The notes: generated by a model from the sequence alone, not told the origin. A stretch of 64,000 nucleotides of DNA from Microvirga sp. Mcv34 (GCF_024519725.1 NZ_JALJRK010000007.1:62001-126000), one strand, 5' to 3'. Positions 8,161 through 16,542 are shown, counted from the first letter of the stretch. Numbers and translations: made by a program.

Positions 8161-9099
8161 ATGATGAAACGCCTGATCCTTGCCGCGGTCGCTGCCGCGG
8201 CGCTCACCGCGCCGGCTATGGCGCAGCAGACCTACAAGTTCGCCATCGTTCCGAAGGCGATGAACAATCCCTATTTCGATCTCTCCCGCGACGGATGCAT
8301 GAAGCGTGCGAAAGAGCTCGGGAATGTCGAATGCATCTACAAGGGGCCGGTCGAGCATGAACCGGCGAGCCAGGCTCAGATCATCCAGGACCTGATCAGC
8401 CAGAAGGTCGACGGCATCGCCATCTCCGTCTCCGACGCGGCGGCCGCCGTGCGTGTGATCAAGTCCGCGCGCGACGCGGGCATTCCGGTGATCACATTCG
8501 ATGCCGATGCCCCGAACTCCGCGCGTCAGGCGCATGTGGGCACCGACAACCGGGCCATGGGCCGCGCCCTCGGCGAGGAGCTTCTGAAGCTGCGTCCGGA
8601 CGGCGGAAAATACGCCATGGTGTCGGGTGGTCCGGCCGCCGCCAACCTGAAGGAGCGTGTCGAAGGCGTGCGCGATGCGCTGAAAGGCTCCAAGTGGACC
8701 GAAGTCTCCGGCTCACCCACCTATTGCAATGACGACCTCGCCCTCGCCGTGCAGCAGATGCAGGACCTCAAGACCGCCAATCCGGATCTCGCCGCCATCG
8801 TGCCGGTCGGCGGCTGGCCGATGTTCGTTCCCGAGGCCTACAAGAGCTTCGTCAACAAGAACAAGGAAGCCATGGACCAGGGCAAATTCAGCCTCGTGGT
8901 GGCCGATACCCTGAAGGTGCAGCTCGAATTGCTGCGCGACGGTTATGCCAATGCTCTCGTCGGACAGCGTCCCTACGAGATGGGCGAAAAGGCCATGGAC
9001 ATCCTGATGCAGCTCAAGAAAGGCGAGAAGGTCCAGGACATCGTCTATGCGGGCATCGACCGCGTGACGAAGGACAATGTCGCGTCCATGCTCAAATGA
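8161..9099 (+). CDS. Sugar ABC transporter periplasmic substrate-binding protein (RbsB/PBP1 type)
   Basis: The 312-residue precursor has a signal peptide (MMKRLILAAVAAAALTAPA, cleavage near AMA-QQ) and a type 1 periplasmic binding fold: 'NNPYFDLSRDGCMKRAKEL' for strand-helix 1, 'GIAISVSDAAA', 'IPVITFDADAP' and 'HVGTDNRAMG' lining the sugar cleft. Translation starts after the strong site CCAGGAGGAAGAC. It is the last gene of the sugar operon, separated from the permease by a 115-bp gap, and a strong terminator follows its stop. It delivers an aldose or polyol to the permease. Confidence 0.92.
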   Translation: MMKRLILAAVAAAALTAPAMAQQTYKFAIVPKAMNNPYFDLSRDGCMKRAKELGNVECIYKGPVEHEPASQAQIIQDLISQKVDGIAISVSDAAAAVRVIKSARDAGIPVITFDADAPNSARQAHVGTDNRAMGRALGEELLKLRPDGGKYAMVSGGPAAANLKERVEGVRDALKGSKWTEVSGSPTYCNDDLALAVQQMQDLKTANPDLAAIVPVGGWPMFVPEAYKSFVNKNKEAMDQGKFSLVVADTLKVQLELLRDGYANALVGQRPYEMGEKAMDILMQLKKGEKVQDIVYAGIDRVTKDNVASMLK

Positions 9100-9128
9100 G
9101 CTGACACTTCAATCACTGGCACACACCC

Positions 9129-9158
9129 GCGCCCTGGAAAGACCTCTCCAGGGCGCTT
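9129..9158 (+). terminator. Rho-independent terminator after the sugar operon
   Basis: A perfect 10-bp stem GCGCCCTGGA / TCCAGGGCGC with an 8-nt loop sits 30 bp after the binding-protein stop and is followed by a short pyrimidine run (TTCC). The U-tract is weak but position and stem strength are convincing. Confidence 0.7.
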
Positions 9159-9685
9159 CCGTTGAAGCGCACCCCGATGCCTTTCTTGTCTTGGTGGCCA
9201 GAGCACATCCTCAAGAATCGGACGTGAGTTCGGACGTACGCCCGATGCCTCACGTTTCCGGTTTGCCGCATCTTCGCGCAAAAGCCGTTTCCTAATATCG
9301 CGCTTCGTCCGCTGGCCTGCTTGCTCTGGTGGTCGCCATTTCTGATGCTCCCCGATCTAAACTGAGCTATTGCCCGGCGTGACGCGAAGGTCCGCACACT
9401 ACATCGGGTGGGCCTCGACTACTCCTTAAGGGCTTGTTCATGGTTGCGAAACGGCCGCAATTCGCAACCATGCTCGACCAGCATTGGTTGGATCCTGAGT
9501 GACGGCGAAACCTGAACAATATTGGCTGCTCTAGCCGAGTCGGGGAACCGAAACCGAGTTCGTCCCAAAGCATCGGGACTTCGCATGCCGTTCTCCATGC
9601 GTCGCGCCCCCACATGATGTCGCAGAAGCTAAATGCGGCGCTCCCGGTTTGTGTCTAGTCTCATTCACACCGTGAGGATCAAGCT
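9159..9685. other. Intergenic region upstream of the RTX-like gene
   Basis: About 527 bp with no convincing gene. It must contain the promoter of the RTX-like gene at 9686. Short minus-strand frames at 9367-9615 show no family features. No RNA gene seen. Confidence 0.45.
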
Positions 9686-10969
9686 ATGGCATACATTGTT
9701 GGAGACTTCCGAAACAATCCGCCCCCTCCTCTGAACGGCACTGACAACGAGTCGAACCAGATCTACGGTGATACCGACGGGACGATGTCCCCGCCCGACA
9801 CACCCGCCAGGGGCGGGAACGACACTCTGACTGGTGGGAGCCTAACCGTCTCGGGTGAGTATATTCCGATCGTCAACAGCCTCTTCGGCGACGCCAGCAT
9901 CATGACGTACGGCTCCAAGGGCGGCAACGACCATCTCACCGGTGGAGCACACACGGACGACAACTTTCTCTACGGCGACGCCGATATCATGACCTCCTCC
10001 AAAGGCGGAAATGACATCCTGACGGGGGGAGCGTTCTCGTTTTTCAACTCGGGTCTCTACGGCGACGCTCGCACCATGACGTCCTCCACAGGCGGGAACG
10101 ACACCGTCACCGGCGGAGCGCACGCCACCGACAACCGGCTCTACGGCGACGCCTATGACATGGCCCGTTCCAGGGGCGGCGACGATCACCTTACGGGCGG
10201 AGAGAACTCTTACGGAAACAGCCTCTTCGGTGATGCCCACGGCATGACTCATTCCAGGGGTGGCGACGACACACTCACGGGCGGGGCAAGCTCAGATTAC
10301 AACGACCTTACCGGCGACGCCCATGAGATGACTTCATCGAAAGGTGGGAACGACATCCTGACAGGAAGTGAGCGCGCTGCCGGGAACGGGCTTCGGGGCG
10401 ACGCCTACACCATGATCCGCTCCAAAGGAGGCGACGATCATCTGACCGGCGGGGCGCATTCCTTTTCCAACGTGCTCCTCGGCGATGCCAATGACATGAC
10501 CTCCTCCAAAGGTGGCAACGACACACTCACGGGTGGCGCACCCTCCGGAGAGAACTTTCTCTACGGCGACGCCATCACCATGAACAAGGGCTCCAAAGGT
10601 GGGGATGACCGCCTCGTCAGCGGCGCCAGTGCCGACGATCACATGTGGGGAGACTTCGGAGACTCGGACGGCACCGCCACCGGCGGCGCGGACACGTTCG
10701 TCTTCGGCCGCGACAATGGAAACGACGTCATCCACGACTTCCACCGAGGGCGGGACACCATTGAGTTGGACGGCTTTGGCCTCTCTCATATCTCAGACCG
10801 CGCATTGGAGCACCTGCCCAACAAAGTGTTCCTTCGTCTTCTGGAGCGCTTCACCGGCGCAACGATCGAGACGGTGGGCAAAGATAGCGTCATCCATTTC
10901 GATGACAGCAACAGCGTCACGGTCAAGCATGTCGCGAAGCTAACCGCATCCGATTTCGACTTCACCTAG
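9686..10969 (+). CDS. RTX-like calcium-binding repeat protein, probably type I secreted
   Basis: A 427-residue acidic protein with no signal peptide. After a 42-residue Pro-rich leader it consists of nine consecutive units of mostly 28 residues (about 43-304), each built on G-G-N/D-D-x-L-T-G-G ... N-x-L-x-G-D-A-x-x-M ... S-K/R. Two short glycine/aspartate motifs per unit resemble the calcium-binding turns of RTX repeats but with a longer period than the usual 9 residues. The C-terminal part (about 325-427) has 'GGADTFVFGRDNGNDVIHDF' and 'RDTIEL', the C-terminal RTX/serralysin-like beta-roll cap that carries type I secretion information. AGGA precedes the ATG. No transporter or enzyme domain is near. 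It may be a secreted surface or matrix protein; function unknown. Confidence 0.8.
   Translation: MAYIVGDFRNNPPPPLNGTDNESNQIYGDTDGTMSPPDTPARGGNDTLTGGSLTVSGEYIPIVNSLFGDASIMTYGSKGGNDHLTGGAHTDDNFLYGDADIMTSSKGGNDILTGGAFSFFNSGLYGDARTMTSSTGGNDTVTGGAHATDNRLYGDAYDMARSRGGDDHLTGGENSYGNSLFGDAHGMTHSRGGDDTLTGGASSDYNDLTGDAHEMTSSKGGNDILTGSERAAGNGLRGDAYTMIRSKGGDDHLTGGAHSFSNVLLGDANDMTSSKGGNDTLTGGAPSGENFLYGDAITMNKGSKGGDDRLVSGASADDHMWGDFGDSDGTATGGADTFVFGRDNGNDVIHDFHRGRDTIELDGFGLSHISDRALEHLPNKVFLRLLERFTGATIETVGKDSVIHFDDSNSVTVKHVAKLTASDFDFT
9812..10597 (+). repeat. Tandem coding repeat, about 84 bp period, nine units
   Basis: Nine in-frame units starting at each 'GGND/GGDD' codon block: the first is 36 codons, six of the later units are exactly 28 codons, and two (units 3 and 9) have 29. 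Variable residues fall mainly in the short stretch between 'TGG' and 'N', and between 'GDA' and 'S', while the glycine/aspartate/Met-Ser positions are fixed. This is amplification within the RTX-like gene. Confidence 0.85.
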
Positions 10970-11448
10970 AGTATCAGTACTGTCGTGGGATCGTCTGATG
11001 AACATAGCGAACTCCTTCGAACGATCACACAGGCCGCAAGAGAGAAGAACGGATCGATGGGATGGATCTCGCCTCTCGCCTGACGCTCCCGCAGAATGCA
11101 ATGACTACGGCGGATCACGTGCTTGAGCGTGTGATCCGCATCAAGAAGGTGACTCAGATAACCCGCTATGCCGTGTTGGACATACGATGCGCGGCCTTTC
11201 GTTGTGCAGGCGCAGGACTGCGTTGCCGGGTACGCCGCTTGAGCATTCGGAATTTCAGTCGCCGTACCAAATTGGTGGCGAAGCTTTCGCTGATGTCAGA
11301 GCGCTGTGCTGTCGCTCGGTAGAAGTGACATGCCTCGACAATGCCGGCAACCGCACACGCAGTTCCGTGATCCACCTCCTGCTCCAGCAGCTGAATCGCA
11401 ATTCGCGCCAGCCCAAAAGTGCGGGAGTGGAATCTCCAGTCCGTTGCT
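10970..11448. other. Intergenic region with a hairpin at 11110-11139
   Basis: About 480 bp between the RTX-like gene and the convergent rarD. A perfect 9-bp stem GCGGATCAC / GTGATCCGC (11110-11118 and 11131-11139, 12-nt loop) may be a terminator without a U-run or a repeat remnant. A frame at 11062-11322 (86 codons, Arg-rich) is open but lacks a ribosome site or known domain, so I do not call it. Confidence 0.5.
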
Positions 11449-12378
11449 CTAACCTCGGCTTGCAGGTCTGGGAACCGCAGACGAGGATCTCAGGGCGCTG
11501 GCGGTGTAGACCCCGAGGGCAATCCAGATCAGGCTGAACGCCATGCCGTCGATCCATCCGAAGGCCTCCTCATAGACGAGGACACCGAGGGCGAGCTGGC
11601 CGGACGGGGCGAGATATTGCAGGAGACCGATGGTGGAGAGCTTCAGTCTCTGCGCGGCGGCCGCGAACCAGATGAGCGGCAGTGCGGTGCTGAGCCCGGT
11701 CAGGATAAGAAGCGCATCCAGGCGCAGGTCGCCCCGGAAGGCCACGGACTGGCCATTCGTGACCACGAACGCGAGATAGCTCAGGGCCAAGGGAGTGAGC
11801 AGAAGCGACTCGACGCAGAAGCCGATGAGCGGAGCGACCGGCACGATCTTCCTGACGAGGCCGTAAAAGCCGAAGCTGGAGGCCAGCGCCAGCGCGACCC
11901 AGGGCATCTCCCCCGACGAGATGGCGAGCACCAACACGCCGAGCGCGGCAATCACGCAGGCGGCGACCTGCGCCGGGTTCAGCCGCTCCCGCAGGAAGAG
12001 AACGCCGAGCACGACGTTCAGAAGCGGATTGATGAAATAACCGAGGCTCGTCTGAACGAGATGCCCGGAATTGACCGCCCAGATGTAGATGAGCCAGTTG
12101 ATCGCGATGAGACCGGCCGAAAGGCACAGAAGCAGCAGCCGGCGACCGGAAGTCAGCGCCTCGATGAGCTTACGCCATTGCCGACCCGCGAGGATCAGGC
12201 CGAGGGCAAACACGCTGGCCCAGACGATCCGGTGAGCGAGAATCTGAAGGGCCGGCACCGCAGACACGAGCTTGAAGTGAAGCGGAACGGCCAGACCCCA
12301 CATGAAGAACGCCGCCAAGGCATAAAACACCCCGGCCTGTGCCCGCTCTGCCTCCGAAGGCGCTGGTCCTGTTCCCAT
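11449..12378 (-). CDS. rarD: EamA-family transporter RarD
   Basis: The 309-residue protein has about ten membrane spans in two EamA halves. RarD-specific stretches are clear: 'FFMWGLAVPLHFKLV' at the N-terminus, 'AHRIVWASVFALGLIL', 'NWLIYIWAVNSGHLVQTSLGYF' and 'INPLLNVVLGVLFLRERL' (residues about 95-135). It belongs to the drug/metabolite transporter superfamily; E. coli RarD is linked to chloramphenicol sensitivity but its substrate is unknown. Length matches the family. It is a single-gene unit, convergent with the RTX-like gene and next to tRNA-His. Confidence 0.92.
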   Translation of the reverse strand: MGTGPAPSEAERAQAGVFYALAAFFMWGLAVPLHFKLVSAVPALQILAHRIVWASVFALGLILAGRQWRKLIEALTSGRRLLLLCLSAGLIAINWLIYIWAVNSGHLVQTSLGYFINPLLNVVLGVLFLRERLNPAQVAACVIAALGVLVLAISSGEMPWVALALASSFGFYGLVRKIVPVAPLIGFCVESLLLTPLALSYLAFVVTNGQSVAFRGDLRLDALLILTGLSTALPLIWFAAAAQRLKLSTIGLLQYLAPSGQLALGVLVYEEAFGWIDGMAFSLIWIALGVYTASALRSSSAVPRPASRG

Positions 12379-12702
12379 CTTAACCTCTGGCCTCGCCCGT
12401 TTGATGGAGGGCAGGCCTTGCGAGGTCTCCCGCTCGCCACGCTCCTATGTCAATTCGTGGTCACGGGATAGCCCCACCTTGGTGAGACGACAACTGGTCT
12501 TCCCCAAAGCGATGCGGCACTCCGCCAAGACGTGTACTCGGATGATGTTGGTAAACGGCCGGGTCGACGGCATGAACCGTCACGCCCGCTTTTGACGCCG
12601 ATTTTTGGAGGGACACGGCACGCGGCCCGTCACACGACGTCCGGGCCAATAGCCCGGAAGACACGCCTCGAACCTGCGAGGGCTGAACCATTGATTATGA
12701 AG
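12379..12702. other. Intergenic region between rarD and tRNA-His
   Basis: About 324 bp upstream of rarD on its strand. It should contain the rarD promoter and any 3' trailer of tRNA-His. No coding frame with family features and no clear hairpin terminator seen. Confidence 0.45.
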
Positions 12703-12779
12703 TGGTACAGCCGCCCCGGCTCGAACGGGGGACCCCCAGATCCACAATCTGGTGCTCTAACCAACTGAGCTACGGCTGC
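12703..12779 (-). tRNA. tRNA-His (anticodon GTG)
   Basis: On the minus strand the sequence folds as a cloverleaf: acceptor GCAGCCG / CGGCTGT, D-arm from AGCTCAGTTGGTTAGAGC, anticodon stem CCAGA / TCTGG with loop TTGTGGA (GTG), and T-arm around GTTCGAG. CCA is encoded. The base before G1 is U and the discriminator is A73, so there is no encoded G-1:C73 pair and G1 faces U72, the pattern typical of alphaproteobacterial tRNA-His. Confidence 0.97.
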
Positions 12780-12824
12780 ACGTGAGGCAGGGTGTAATCG
12801 CCCGGGCGGGTAATTTCAAGTCCT

Positions 12825-12853
12825 GTTCTCATTTCAGAATCTGAAATGAGAAC
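12825..12853. repeat. 29-bp perfect palindrome
   Basis: GTTCTCATTTCAGA, one A, then TCTGAAATGAGAAC: two perfect 14-base arms around a single central base. It directly abuts the terminator hairpin of tctC. It could be a protein-binding site, a second terminator stem, or part of a mobile palindromic repeat. Confidence 0.8.
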
Positions 12854-12875
12854 GGCGGGCCCGGGAGCCCGCCGT
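12852..12875 (-). terminator. Terminator of the tctBAC operon
   Basis: The stem ACGGCGGGC / GCCCGCCGT (9 bp, 6-nt loop) lies 25 bp after the tctC stop on the minus strand. It is followed by TCTCATTT, the start of the adjoining palindrome. Confidence 0.75.
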
Positions 12876-12900
12876 CTCGTATGCTCAAGCTTTGAAGGGC

Positions 12901-13875
12901 TTACTCGGCGGTGGCGCCGGCGGCCTTGAGGACCGGGGTCCAGCGAGCCACTTCGCTCTCGACGAGCTTCTGCAGGGCTTCCGGGGTCCGTTCGGCGTTG
13001 GTCGGGATCACGCCGCCGAGGTCAAGGAGCCGCTTCTTGGTGTTCTCGTCGTCGAGGGACTTCATGAGCGCGTCGCTGAGTTTCTTGACCACGTCCGGCG
13101 GGGTGGCCTTGGGGGCGAACACCGCATTCCAGGCGCTGACTTCATACCCGTCGAGGCCGGCCTCCTTGGTGGTCGGCACGTTCGGCAGCACGGGGGAGCG
13201 CTCCGGGGTCGCGATGGCGAAGGCCTTGATGTTGTTGCCCTGGATCTGCGGCGCCACGTTGACGATCTGGTCCGTCATGAAGTCGACCGTGTTGGCCATC
13301 AGGTCGTTCAGAGCCGGGCCGGTGCCGCGATAAGCGACCATAGTGGGCTTCGCCTTGACCACCGAGTTGAAGAAGATGCCCGTGGAGTGCGAGACGGAGC
13401 CCACGCCCGCATGGGCCATGTTCACCTTGTCGCTGTTGGCCTTCAGGTACTCGAGGAAACCCTTCAGGTCGTTGGCCGGAAAGTCCTTCTTGGCCACGAT
13501 GACGATCGGCGTGCCGGCGGCGAGGCCGATGGGGGCGAAGTCCTTGGTCGGATCGTATTTCAGGTTCGGGTACAAGGCCGGCGCGGCGCCGTGGGTGCCC
13601 ATATGGCCCATCATGATGGTGTAGCCGTCCGGCTGCGACTGGGCCGCACGGGTGATGCCCGTGGTGCCGCCGGCACCCGCCACGTTTTCGATGACGATCT
13701 GCTGGCCGAGGGTACGGCTCATGTGATCGGTGACGATCCGGGCGATCACGTCCGTCGGGCCGCCCGCCGCGAAGGGCACGATCATGGTGATCGGCCGGGT
13801 GGGATAACCTTGGGCGTGGGCGCCTGTTGCCGCCAAACCGGCCACGGCCGCAAGGGCCAGTGCGATTGTCTTCAT
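12901..13875 (-). CDS. tctC: Tripartite tricarboxylate transporter substrate-binding protein (TctC/Bug family)
   Basis: The 324-residue precursor starts with a signal peptide (MKTIALALAAVAGLAATGAHA) followed by the Bug-family N-terminus 'YPTRPITMIVPFAAGGPTDVIAR'. Further family motifs are 'ENVAGAGGTTG', 'DGYTIMMGHMGTH' and 'PNVPTTKEAGLDGYEVSAWN'. Bug proteins bind carboxylates such as citrate, tartrate or aromatic acids in the periplasm and hand them to TctA/TctB, encoded just upstream in the same operon. The ligand cannot be deduced from sequence. A terminator follows. Confidence 0.95.
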   Translation of the reverse strand: MKTIALALAAVAGLAATGAHAQGYPTRPITMIVPFAAGGPTDVIARIVTDHMSRTLGQQIVIENVAGAGGTTGITRAAQSQPDGYTIMMGHMGTHGAAPALYPNLKYDPTKDFAPIGLAAGTPIVIVAKKDFPANDLKGFLEYLKANSDKVNMAHAGVGSVSHSTGIFFNSVVKAKPTMVAYRGTGPALNDLMANTVDFMTDQIVNVAPQIQGNNIKAFAIATPERSPVLPNVPTTKEAGLDGYEVSAWNAVFAPKATPPDVVKKLSDALMKSLDDENTKKRLLDLGGVIPTNAERTPEALQKLVESEVARWTPVLKAAGATAE

Positions 13876-13934
13876 CAGTTTCCTCCCTGGTTTACATTAT
13901 GGCCTCACATGTGGCGAGGCGGGTTGAAGGCAAG

Positions 13935-15437
13935 CTACTCCGTGAACACCTCGTCCCTTCCCTTCCGGATGGAAGGCAGGAGCGCGATCACAAGCAGGAT
14001 AGCCGCGACGGCGAGCAGGCCGGCGCTGATCGGATGATCGATGAAGGTTTCCAGCGACCCGCGCGAGATGATGAGCGCGCGCCTGAGGTTCTCCTCCATC
14101 AGCTTGCCGAGCACGAAGCCAAGCAGCATTGGAGCAGGCTCGAAGCCGAGCTTGATCAGCACATAGCCCACGAAACCGAACAGGCCGATGAACATTACGT
14201 CGGTCGGCAGAGAGTTGATCGAGTAGATGCCGATGGCGCAGAACATTAGAATCGCCGGGAACATCAGCCGGTAAGGCACCTTCAGGAGGCGCACCCACAT
14301 CCCGATCATCGGCAGGTTGATGACGAGCAGCATCAGGTTGCCCACCCACATCGAGGCGATCATGCCCCAGAACAGAGTCGGGTTCTTGGTCATCACCTGC
14401 GGGCCGGGAATGATGCCGTGGATGGTCATCGCGCCGACCATCAAGGCCATCACGGCATTCGGCGGAATGCCCAGCGTCAGCAGCGGAATGAACGAGGTCT
14501 GCGCGCCCGCATTGTTGGCGCTCTCAGGCCCGGCCACGCCCTCGATGGCGCCGCGCCCGAAGCGGCGCGGGTCCTTGGCGAGCTTCTTCTCCAGCGTATA
14601 GGAGGCGAACGGCCCGAGCACTGCGCCGTTGCCGGGCAGGATCCCGAGGATCGCGCCGATGATGGTGCCGCGCACCACCGGCTTGTAGGATTGCCGGAAG
14701 TCGTCCCGGTTCGGCAGAAGCCGGCCGATGGCCTTGCGCACCACGTCGCGATGCTCGGTCTGATCGAGATTGCGCATGATCTCGGCGATGCCGAAGATGC
14801 CCATGGCCAGCACGGCGAAATCGATGCCGTCGGACAGGAACGGCAGGCCGAAGGTCATGCGCTCCTCGCCAGTCTCCAGGTCCGTGCCGACGGTGGACAG
14901 GAGCACCCCGACCAGGATCATGGCGATGGCCTTCAGGATCGAGCCCCGCGCCAGCACGACGGCGAAGACTAGGCCCATGACCATGAGCGAGAAATACTCG
15001 GTCGGGCCGAAGACCAGGGCGAGGCCCGTGAGCGGCGCGCCGAGCGCCGCGATGACCAGCGTCGCCACCGTGCCGGCGAAGAACGACCCGATGGCCGCGA
15101 TGCCGAGCGCCACGCCGGCGCGGCCCTGCTTGGCCATCTCGTGGCCGTCCAGCGCCGTCACCACGGAGGTGGCCTCGCCGGGGATGTTGACCAGGATGGC
15201 CGTGGTCGAGCCGCCGTACTGGGCGCCGTAATAGATGCCAGCCAGCATGATCAGCGCGCCGGTGGGATCGAGCCCGAAGGTGATCGGCAGCAGCATCGCG
15301 ATGGTGGCGATGGGACCGACCCCCGGCAGCACGCCGATCAGGGTGCCGACGAGGCAGCCGAGGAAGGCCAGCCCCAGATTCTGCAGACTGAGCGCGACGC
15401 CGAAGCCGAGGCTCAGGTTGGAGAAGAAGTCACCCAT
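13935..15437 (-). CDS. tctA: Tripartite tricarboxylate transporter large permease subunit TctA
   Basis: A 500-residue membrane protein of the usual family length with about 11-12 spans. The TctA core motif is seen as 'LPGVGPIATIAMLLPITFGL' and 'YYGAQYGGSTTAILVNIPGE' (about residues 35-85), with its inverted-repeat counterpart 'ILPGNGAVLGPFASYTLEKK' near residue 270. It forms the main channel for proton- or sodium-coupled carboxylate uptake. Its ATG overlaps the tctB stop codon (ATGA, 15437), so the two subunits are translationally coupled. Confidence 0.96.
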   Translation of the reverse strand: MGDFFSNLSLGFGVALSLQNLGLAFLGCLVGTLIGVLPGVGPIATIAMLLPITFGLDPTGALIMLAGIYYGAQYGGSTTAILVNIPGEATSVVTALDGHEMAKQGRAGVALGIAAIGSFFAGTVATLVIAALGAPLTGLALVFGPTEYFSLMVMGLVFAVVLARGSILKAIAMILVGVLLSTVGTDLETGEERMTFGLPFLSDGIDFAVLAMGIFGIAEIMRNLDQTEHRDVVRKAIGRLLPNRDDFRQSYKPVVRGTIIGAILGILPGNGAVLGPFASYTLEKKLAKDPRRFGRGAIEGVAGPESANNAGAQTSFIPLLTLGIPPNAVMALMVGAMTIHGIIPGPQVMTKNPTLFWGMIASMWVGNLMLLVINLPMIGMWVRLLKVPYRLMFPAILMFCAIGIYSINSLPTDVMFIGLFGFVGYVLIKLGFEPAPMLLGFVLGKLMEENLRRALIISRGSLETFIDHPISAGLLAVAAILLVIALLPSIRKGRDEVFTE

Positions 15438-16105
15438 CAGATCCTCCCGCTGTGGTCGGCGACGTCCACGGGGCCCGAGTATCGGTTACGCGTGGCGAAA
15501 AACACCACGATGGCCCCTGCCGTCATGAGGGCCGCGCAGGCGCGCAGCACCGCCTTCTGCGACCAGTCGGCGGGAAAGAGGCTCGTCAGCGCCTGCGGGA
15601 AGACCGGGATCGGCAGGTTGAGCAGATCGCCGAACAGCACCATGCAGAAGGGGGTAAGGCTCAGGCCCAGAATGACGAGTTCACGCAGCCGCGCTTCGGG
15701 AGTGGCGAACCCGCCGAGGATGATCGCCAGCGGCCCGGCGACCAGCAGGCCGAGGCCGGGAATGGCAAAGGCCCCGAAGGAATAGCCGCGGATGGTCAGG
15801 GCAAAGGCCACGATGGCGCCGATGACGAAAACCGGGCCGCGCAGGGTCCAGCGCTCCAGGAGATCGCCTTCCTTGAGGAAGGCGGCGGCGAGCAGGGCCA
15901 GGCCGGAAAGCCCGACGCCGATGGCCAGCCAGCGGGGCAGCATGGCCGGCCCCATGGAATTGAGCGTACCCTGGTCCAGATCCCGCGTCAGAAACAGCGC
16001 GAGGGCCGCAAGAGCGACCAGGAGAAGACCGCCCGCCAGGCTTTGCGGGGCGCGCACCGGCCCGCGGCTACGCGGCGGCTCGGAGCCTTCGTGAAGAACA
16101 GACAT
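15437..16105 (-). CDS. tctB: Tripartite tricarboxylate transporter small permease subunit TctB
   Basis: The 222-residue protein starts at MSVLHEGSE, preceded by GGGAGG with a good spacing; the frame is open further upstream but without a better site. After a 30-residue basic N-terminus there are four hydrophobic spans (for example 'SLAGGLLLVALAALALFL' and 'GPVFVIGAIVAFALTI'), the normal TctB topology. It is the small membrane subunit of the TctABC importer and the first gene of the operon. Gene order B-A-C is common in this family. Confidence 0.9.
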   Translation of the reverse strand: MSVLHEGSEPPRSRGPVRAPQSLAGGLLLVALAALALFLTRDLDQGTLNSMGPAMLPRWLAIGVGLSGLALLAAAFLKEGDLLERWTLRGPVFVIGAIVAFALTIRGYSFGAFAIPGLGLLVAGPLAIILGGFATPEARLRELVILGLSLTPFCMVLFGDLLNLPIPVFPQALTSLFPADWSQKAVLRACAALMTAGAIVVFFATRNRYSGPVDVADHSGRI

Positions 16106-16335
16106 AGTCGACCTCCCGGCAGGCGCTGGCGCGCCCAAGATTATTGCGACCGATATGGCCCGAGGCCGCACTTTGGATCAAGCTTACGTTGTCCTGCCGA
16201 GAAAGCTTCTCAACAAGACCTGCTTGAATGAACAATCCTCAGGGAAAACGTCTATTGAACTATAGGACAGTCACCCGAACCCTGTGGGAGGTGACTTGAT
16301 CCCTGGCCTCGTCTTGTCTAGATGGAACCTTGTAG

Positions 16336-16498
16336 CCAGGCCGGGCCCCTCTGGTCGCTCCTCGAGAACAGGAGCGGCGATGTCGGACTGGATGAAAACC
16401 AGGGCGGCCTGGGTTCGTTCAAAAAGACGGTTTTGCCTGCATTTCGGCTCCCGGTCCGAGGAATTCCGGACTGGACCGGCGACAGATGCGTCTTTTTG
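16336..16498 (+). promoter_or_regulatory. Structured 5' leader upstream of terC (candidate cis-regulatory RNA)
   Basis: Two structured blocks precede terC. Block 1 is nested: CCAGGCC/GGCCTGG (16336-16342 with 16406-16412), CTGGT/ACCAG (16351-16355 with 16398-16402) and CGCTCCT/AGGAGCG (16356-16362 with 16370-16376), leaving an asymmetric internal loop. Block 2 is a 10-bp closing stem CAAAAAGACG/CGTCTTTTTG (16420-16429 with 16489-16498) enclosing CCGGTCC/GGACCGG; its 3' arm ends in a U-run, as in an intrinsic terminator. TerC-family genes often lie behind metal-sensing yybP-ykoY riboswitches, but I do not see that motif's conserved bases. Seen: stems. Inferred: attenuation or riboswitch role. 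Confidence 0.5.
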
Positions 16499-16542
16499 AG
16501 TGTTCGCATGCGCTGTCCCTCAACCGACATATGAGGCACTGC

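Noticed and set aside
7064-8164. 366-codon plus-strand frame in another phase over the RbsC-type permease
   Set aside because: Arg/His-rich shadow frame without homology; the permease frame has all family motifs.
9812-10597. Regular repeats that could suggest a CRISPR array
   Set aside because: The units are in-frame, diverged coding repeats of an RTX-like protein, with no spacers or cas genes.
11062-11322. 86-codon Arg-rich plus-strand frame after the RTX-like gene
   Set aside because: No ribosome site and no recognisable family; contains a hairpin that suggests non-coding DNA.
12892-14037. Plus-strand frame of 381 codons opposite tctC
   Set aside because: Gly/Arg/His-rich antisense shadow of a clear Bug-family gene; no ribosome site or family motif.
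16336-16498. yybP-ykoY manganese riboswitch upstream of terC
   Set aside because: The conserved bases of that motif are not visible; reported only as an unclassified structured leader.
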